NCBI GenBank assembly: GCA_030762935.1
Contig: CM060899.1
Span: 15,235,001-15,299,000, forward strand
Source of the DNA: Hymenopus coronatus
Lineage: Eukaryota > Arthropoda > Insecta > Mantodea > Hymenopodidae
Direction of reading: 5' to 3'
Length of the DNA: 64,000 nucleotides
Shown: one piece after another, positions 59,166 to 64,000 of the stretch
Numbering within the stretch: the first letter of the stretch is position 1
Layout of the letters: every line of letters starts with the position of its first letter
Position numbers and translations under genes: made by a program
Notes under the pieces: generated by a model
The model's database searches: none
What the model was told of the DNA's origin: nothing
The model's input: only the letters and a program-made list of their open reading frames with translations

Positions 59166-60566
59166 ATGAGGGTTAGGGCAAAAGTCATGACAACTAGTTT
59201 TTTCTTGTAGATATGGGAACAGATCACAAACATATATGTGTCGTGTACAAATTCTACAGGCAAAGTGTGTGTGCAGAACAACAGACGACTCTGTGTTAGC
59301 TGGTAGTATTGCAGCGAGGGCGGTGAAATCAGTCTGTTGGTAATTGTGGTGCGAGATGGAAGTAACCTGCATTGGGCAGCATGCTAACATTAAAATAACT
59401 GTTCTCTGAGGGAGAAATGTAATGGAAAGTCACAGCAAATTAGTGGAATCTCTAGGGAATAATGCCCTACCATACCGTACAGTAGCGCGGTGGGTAGGGA
59501 AGTTTCAGCAAGAACATGTGTCAACCAGTGATGAGCAACATTCAGGACGACCTGTCAGTGTGCGGACCGACACGGCACATGCCGTCATTGAGCAGCTCCT
59601 GGATGAAAACAGGCAATGGATGCTACTGGAGTTAGAGAGGGCAAGTCACATTGAGAAACGCACCGTCTACACAAAATCTCATCATGGTGGGTACCGCATG
59701 CACTGACAGAAGTTAAAAGGTGGGTGCACTATGCAATATTCCCCGACCAGCTTGCATGCTGGTAACAGGACGGTGGTCAATTCTTGTCAAGAATAATCGC
59801 CATCGTAGAATTTTGGGCCAGGACATATGAACCAGAACTGAAATCTGTGGAGTGGCGACATGCTGGATCACCAAGGAGGCAGAAGTTCCGTCAGAATCCT
59901 TTCCCAGTCAAATTGATGGTGATTGTCGTGTGTGACGTCAGGGGTGTCATTGTTTGCCACTTTGTTCTACAGGGACTTCCTGGTGTGATAGGTACGATGT
60001 GGTGTTTGGGAGAAACGTCCGGATCTTGTGGACAGTGTAATCAATAATCTTGCACGACAATGCAAAAGCACATAAAGCAGAGTGTGTAGGGCAGCTACTG
60101 CTACTGACGTTGGGGATGGGTAGAATCGGAGCACCCACAGTACTCTCCTGACATTTTGCCCTGTGACTTTGATCATTCGAAAAATTAAGGAACCACTATG
60201 TAGTAGGCAGTTTGCACACGAGAGGACATTGTTAATGATGTGTGCGAACAGATGACCAGATTCACACATGCTGAGATATGTGGTATTCAGCGCCTCCCAC
60301 AACGTTGGTAGGATGTGGTGACAGTAGCAGGCGCTCAGGTTTGTCATGTCAACTGTATGTGTACTGTGTTGTCATTCTTTTGCACCGTGAAGGCCATAAT
60401 GTCCTGTATACTACCGTAATAAATTAATGTGTTACGATATTCAGTACTATTATTATTCATTATCCACACATATAGTTAATACCTTGTCCTTTCATCTGTA
60501 TATGTCACATTTTCCAACCGGAATGGTATCTTCAAGAAAATAAATAGTTGCCATGACATCCTCATT
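59166..60566 (+). mobile_element. mariner element, right arm only, dead
   Basis: The ends are inverted: ATGAGGGTTAGGGCAAAAGT then CATGACAACTA at the left, and ATGAGGATGTCATGGCAACT on the minus strand at the right. It is flanked by TA. The left arm (near 3515-3525) lacks it, so it inserted after the duplication. Confidence 0.8.
59356..60330 (+). pseudogene. mariner transposase relic
   Basis: It starts MEVTCIGQHANIK at 59356. SHSKLVESLGNNALPYRTVA (helix-turn-helix) and SGRPVSVRTDTAHAVIEQLL follow. After frame changes come SRIIAIVEFWARTYEPELKS and GSPRRQKFRQNPFPVKLMVI. The first catalytic Asp of the DDD triad, expected in IAIDE, is Val here (IAIVE). Several frame breaks occur up to about 60330. 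It is inactive. Confidence 0.85.
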
Positions 60567-60934
60567 TAAGAGAGTAGTTCTGAGAGGCATTGCATTCATT
60601 TTCAGTCTTGAAATCACGATAACTGTAACACTGACTCCGCTGAGATATGATGCAGCACAAAGTGTTGGACTGTCTACTTATGATCTGTTTTTCTTCTTAT
60701 TATGCTGTAAGAGTATATCACAATCCAATGTTTACTAAATGTGAATGAGCAGCAATCTGCCATTAATGCTTTGTTTTCTTTCATTGGCTGAAGAACATGT
60801 TCATTGGCATTCCATGAGTTAAGTATTGATATTACTTACAACAATAAACAGTTGCCTTCCAAAACTCACAGCCAATCCATCTTGCACAACTGGTTTCTAG
60901 GTAGAAAATAGGAAAGTCTGTGTAAAAAATTTTA

Positions 60935-62945
60935 GTTTTAAGATTATTGGGAACAAAAATAGAGACAATATAGAATGCCTTTAAACCATTCTCATGTATG
61001 GAATGACCATAAACTCTATGCAAGATTTAAAGGGACAGTTGGCAATGATAGGACAAGAAACTATTGGTGCAATTTAACTGAAACCAACTGTTACACAAAA
61101 CTTAGTTTGAAGTTCATCCTTCAAACTTTGTAGCTTCATATTAATATTTCAATACCAAAGTGGTCTTGTCAGAAATACTTTTATTCTGACATTTTTTTAT
61201 ATCTCAAAATCTACAATATGCAGAGCAATCAAAATTGTATCATGGCATCCTAAATTTCTTTTTGTGTTGCAAATTTTTCTACACTTTTGGTGATTTTATC
61301 CTATCATTTTAAGTATATTTTGCTGCAGAACCTAGAAAAGTGAATTTCAGGAACAGGGTCAACGAAAACAATTTATATGGAAGTCATGTGGAAGCATTAT
61401 AAAATTTCTTAGTTCCACAGAATTGTTAGGCTCACAATTAGTGAAGAAGAATGGGATTACTAACTGTGAAAGTTGCATAGCATAAATAGTGAAAACCTAG
61501 CTTTAATGATATTCAGTTGTTAATTAACAGTATTGGTTTAGGTTTAAACTGTAAAACAAGCCCTAAACGCATAAATACTGCTTTGCTCTTCTAAGGATTT
61601 TAATTTGACCATAAAGACACAAAAAATTCATAACCAAGAAACTAATACATGAAATAAAGTTGTGTGGTACCTCGGAATTCTGCTATGACCTCAACAGAAC
61701 AACATATAAATATGAGAAACCTAAACAATGTTTTACTGTATATAGAAATAAAAGGAAATGCAAACTTTTTTGGGTGTCCAAATGTTCCAGTCCTGTACTC
61801 AATATGTATAATACATAATTCTTAAGACCATGTTTGATAAAATGAAAGACAAATGTACAGTATTTGCTTTGCAATGCATAAGATGCTTGACAAACATGAC
61901 ACAATATGTAATACTTTCTTCAAGAAACAGAAATGCTTGTTTAGCTTATTTACTTCACTGTGTGTCATTAGCAATTACTTTATGTATAGGTTACCAATAA
62001 AGTAAGTTTATTAAATAATGAGTCACATTCTTATTTCATTAGCTTTTACCTAGAAACATGTTTTTCCCAGCCATTGTTGGCATCCTCAGCTAAACAACTA
62101 CCAAATTTGGTGAGTTGTGCATCATCCTTGTATCCTGAGAACTTACAATTCCAATTGCCTTACGTGTTGACATCGAAATTCATACGGCTTATTTTGAATT
62201 CCTTATCTTCCAGATCTTCAATCTACTGTTTAGTAGAAGGCCACTGCAGATTTGATTGTTTCCTTGTTATTTATATAAATACCTAAAGTGCTCTTTTAAT
62301 CTAGTTGCAATGTTACTCCTAATTATACCAATATATATGTACTTTATCACTTTCTTTATACTGGATTTTGTAAATCCCATATTTCTTTTCATTTTGGACT
62401 TTTGTCTATTTTATCTGACACTTAAATTGTTTCTTGGTAGTGGTAACTGTATAATAAATTCATTTAGAATTTTCTGGAACTGCTTGGTGGCTATGGGATG
62501 ATACGTAAGGTCTTCATATATGGTATAACTTTTTCCTTTTGAAAGTGTAGATATTTACTTTATTTGGTTTTGTATTAAAGTTCCCTTATTTATTTTCTAA
62601 AATTATTATATAGTGCAGATTGCATTATTTCTTCATATACTTTTCATACTCTGTTTTATCAACAGGTACTTTAATCAGTCTGTGAATTAATGTTTTATTT
62701 ATGTTATCTTGGATTGCAGCCATCTGGTTTGATATAATTGTACATATGTGTACATTTTCTGAATATTGCATACCTTCATTTTTAAATCTAGAATGGGAAG
62801 CAACTGTGTATTAAATGGAACCATTTGTAGGTTTAACAAAGATAACAAAACATCCTTGATTAATTTTCCTTTAAATGGAACCATTTGTAGGTTTAACAAA
62901 GATAACAAAACATCCTTGATTAATTTTCCTTTAATACTGCTACAT
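60935..62945. other. Right-arm-specific ~2-kb block, no gene seen
   Basis: The left arm passes directly from the equivalent of 60935 to that of 62945 (near 3130-3150). The block is AT-rich without a recognised coding region. It contains the 60-bp tandem duplication at its right end. Confidence 0.5.
62811..62930 (+). repeat. Perfect 60-bp tandem duplication
   Basis: 62811-62870 and 62871-62930 are identical base for base, then the copy stops. Either a very recent duplication or an assembly artefact. Confidence 0.95.
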
Positions 62946-63580
62946 ATCTAAACCATAATTTAAATATGCCAGTAATGTCTATGTCAGCATCTGTATAAAT
63001 CAAGCCTGTTTCATATTTTACGCAAAGTATTACTATGAGATATCAGGGCTATCTAGGTGCAATGCACTATCTCCTTTTCTGGCTGAAGTTAAATAAGTCC
63101 TCTCACAAAAACACACCCTTGCAGTTTACTGAGTAAGATAAATGTTCATTACAAACTGCAGCTTTCATGCCTGCAGTCCAGATAAACAAATATTACTGGG
63201 ACTTGCAGGGCTAGTAGGCTATGGTCCAGAAGTCATTCAAGATACCAATATTTTGCCAATGATTGGACTTCACGTCTTCAGGGTGAGGTGATCTCAGGTC
63301 CACAATGATTAGAGCTCCAATTCGGGAGTCATGACCGATGCACTCTTATAGTATAGGTAGCTGGAACTTACTGTATGATGGTCTTCTGCACATTGAGTGG
63401 CTTGCATTTGTTGAAGGGATTGGGCTGGGAGAGGTGGTATGACTTCTGTTGTTTATAGCTGAGATCTTTTCCAAGACGGGTATCTGAAGAGTTTTCTGCC
63501 ATGAGACCTCAGCAGCATGACTCATATAAGAATTATTCTGCCACATTGGGGTACCACTGGGGCTACACAGCAATCAGGAC

Positions 63581-63866
63581 CCTCTGTGGTGTAGTGGTTA
63601 CCATGCTAACTTCATATACCCAAGGTCGTGGGTTCAAACCCAGTGGAGGACAATGGATTTTTATGGGTGTAAAAATCCTTAGCATGGCTTCCTTCAGAAG
63701 GGAAGTAAAGCCATTGGTCATGTCAGAGATTTATGGCATGTAAAAGAACCTCAAGCCTGATAAAGAGATATCTGAGCAACTTTCATGCCCAGTATAGAAT
63801 GAGATGCTGAGAACCACAGCAGTTAAAAGAGCATCCATAAATAAAATGCCATTTTATTTCATTTTC
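63581..63866 (+). mobile_element. SINE family 2 copy (tRNA-Val-like)
   Basis: The head CTCTGTGGTGTAGTGGTTAC and B box GGGTTCAAACCCAG resemble tRNA-Val. The body has GGATTTTTATGGGTGTAAAA and CTTAGCATGGCTTCC. The left arm has the empty site (AATCAGGACACCAACTTTAC read on the minus strand near 2510-2530), which fixes the insertion to within a base or two. Confidence 0.9.
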
Positions 63867-64000
63867 ACCAACTTTACATAGAATATGATGAGGCAAGCAC
63901 TTGAGCAACTTGGAGTGCACAAGATGTGCACAACTACTCTCCATCCACAACAGACTATATACTTGAGCACTATATCAAGACTCTAGAAGAACATTTGAGG

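Larger units (their letters stand above)
57225..64000. repeat. Right arm of the inverted segmental duplication (ZNF-3 arm)
   Basis: The inverted counterpart of 2130-8165; it runs off the window end. Relative to the left arm it carries extra sequence: a mariner (59166-60566), a ~2-kb block (60935-62945) and a family-2 SINE (63581-63866). Confidence 0.8.

Overview
The window is AT-rich, intron-like and repeat-dense DNA from an animal. It has consensus splice sites, C2H2 zinc-finger exons, tRNA-derived SINEs, APE-type LINEs, and hAT, piggyBac and mariner DNA transposons. The mix of elements fits an arthropod and perhaps a chelicerate, but that is inference and no single-copy marker gene is present. 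No rRNA, functional tRNA, operon or CRISPR array was seen.

Host genes: three terminal zinc-finger exons are present. ZNF-1 (5887-7984, +) has one long open frame with about 21 finger units. ZNF-2 (32161-33565, +) is broken by frameshifts and stops. ZNF-3 (58816 down to 57790, -) is a paralogue of ZNF-1, cut short by a 20-bp deletion. All three begin after a 3' splice site in the same phase. A 41-bp candidate upstream exon at 1096-1136 would join ZNF-1 in frame.

Large-scale layout: the two ends are arms of one inverted segmental duplication. About 2130-8165 (ZNF-1 plus its 5' flank) matches, in reverse, about 57225-64000 (ZNF-3 plus its 5' flank). The arms differ by a mariner, two SINEs and two blocks of about 2 kb.

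Between the arms, region by region: 8.5-13.8 kb holds SINEs, a 90-bp minisatellite and LINE-A. 14.4-19.0 kb holds an inverted pair of ~0.9-kb repeats around a CA/CT minisatellite and a short hAT. 19.8-25.6 kb is the same minisatellite type split by the near-complete LINE-C. 25.7-32 kb is mostly gene-free with SINEs. ZNF-2 and a Tc1/mariner relic follow (32.1-34.7 kb). A complete-looking but dead piggyBac lies at 36.9-39.6 kb and a probable BEL/Pao relic at 42.9-44.7 kb. SINEs nest in an unidentified retroelement ORF (45.2-46.2 kb), followed by LINE-B (46.2-51.0 kb). A ~90-bp satellite (51.0-54.8 kb) is split by a ZBED-type hAT, and a decayed secreted or glycoprotein-like relic lies at 55.3-56.5 kb.

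Only ZNF-1, and perhaps truncated ZNF-3, look able to make a host protein. Everything else recognised is mobile or decayed. Boundaries marked 'about' were set by eye.
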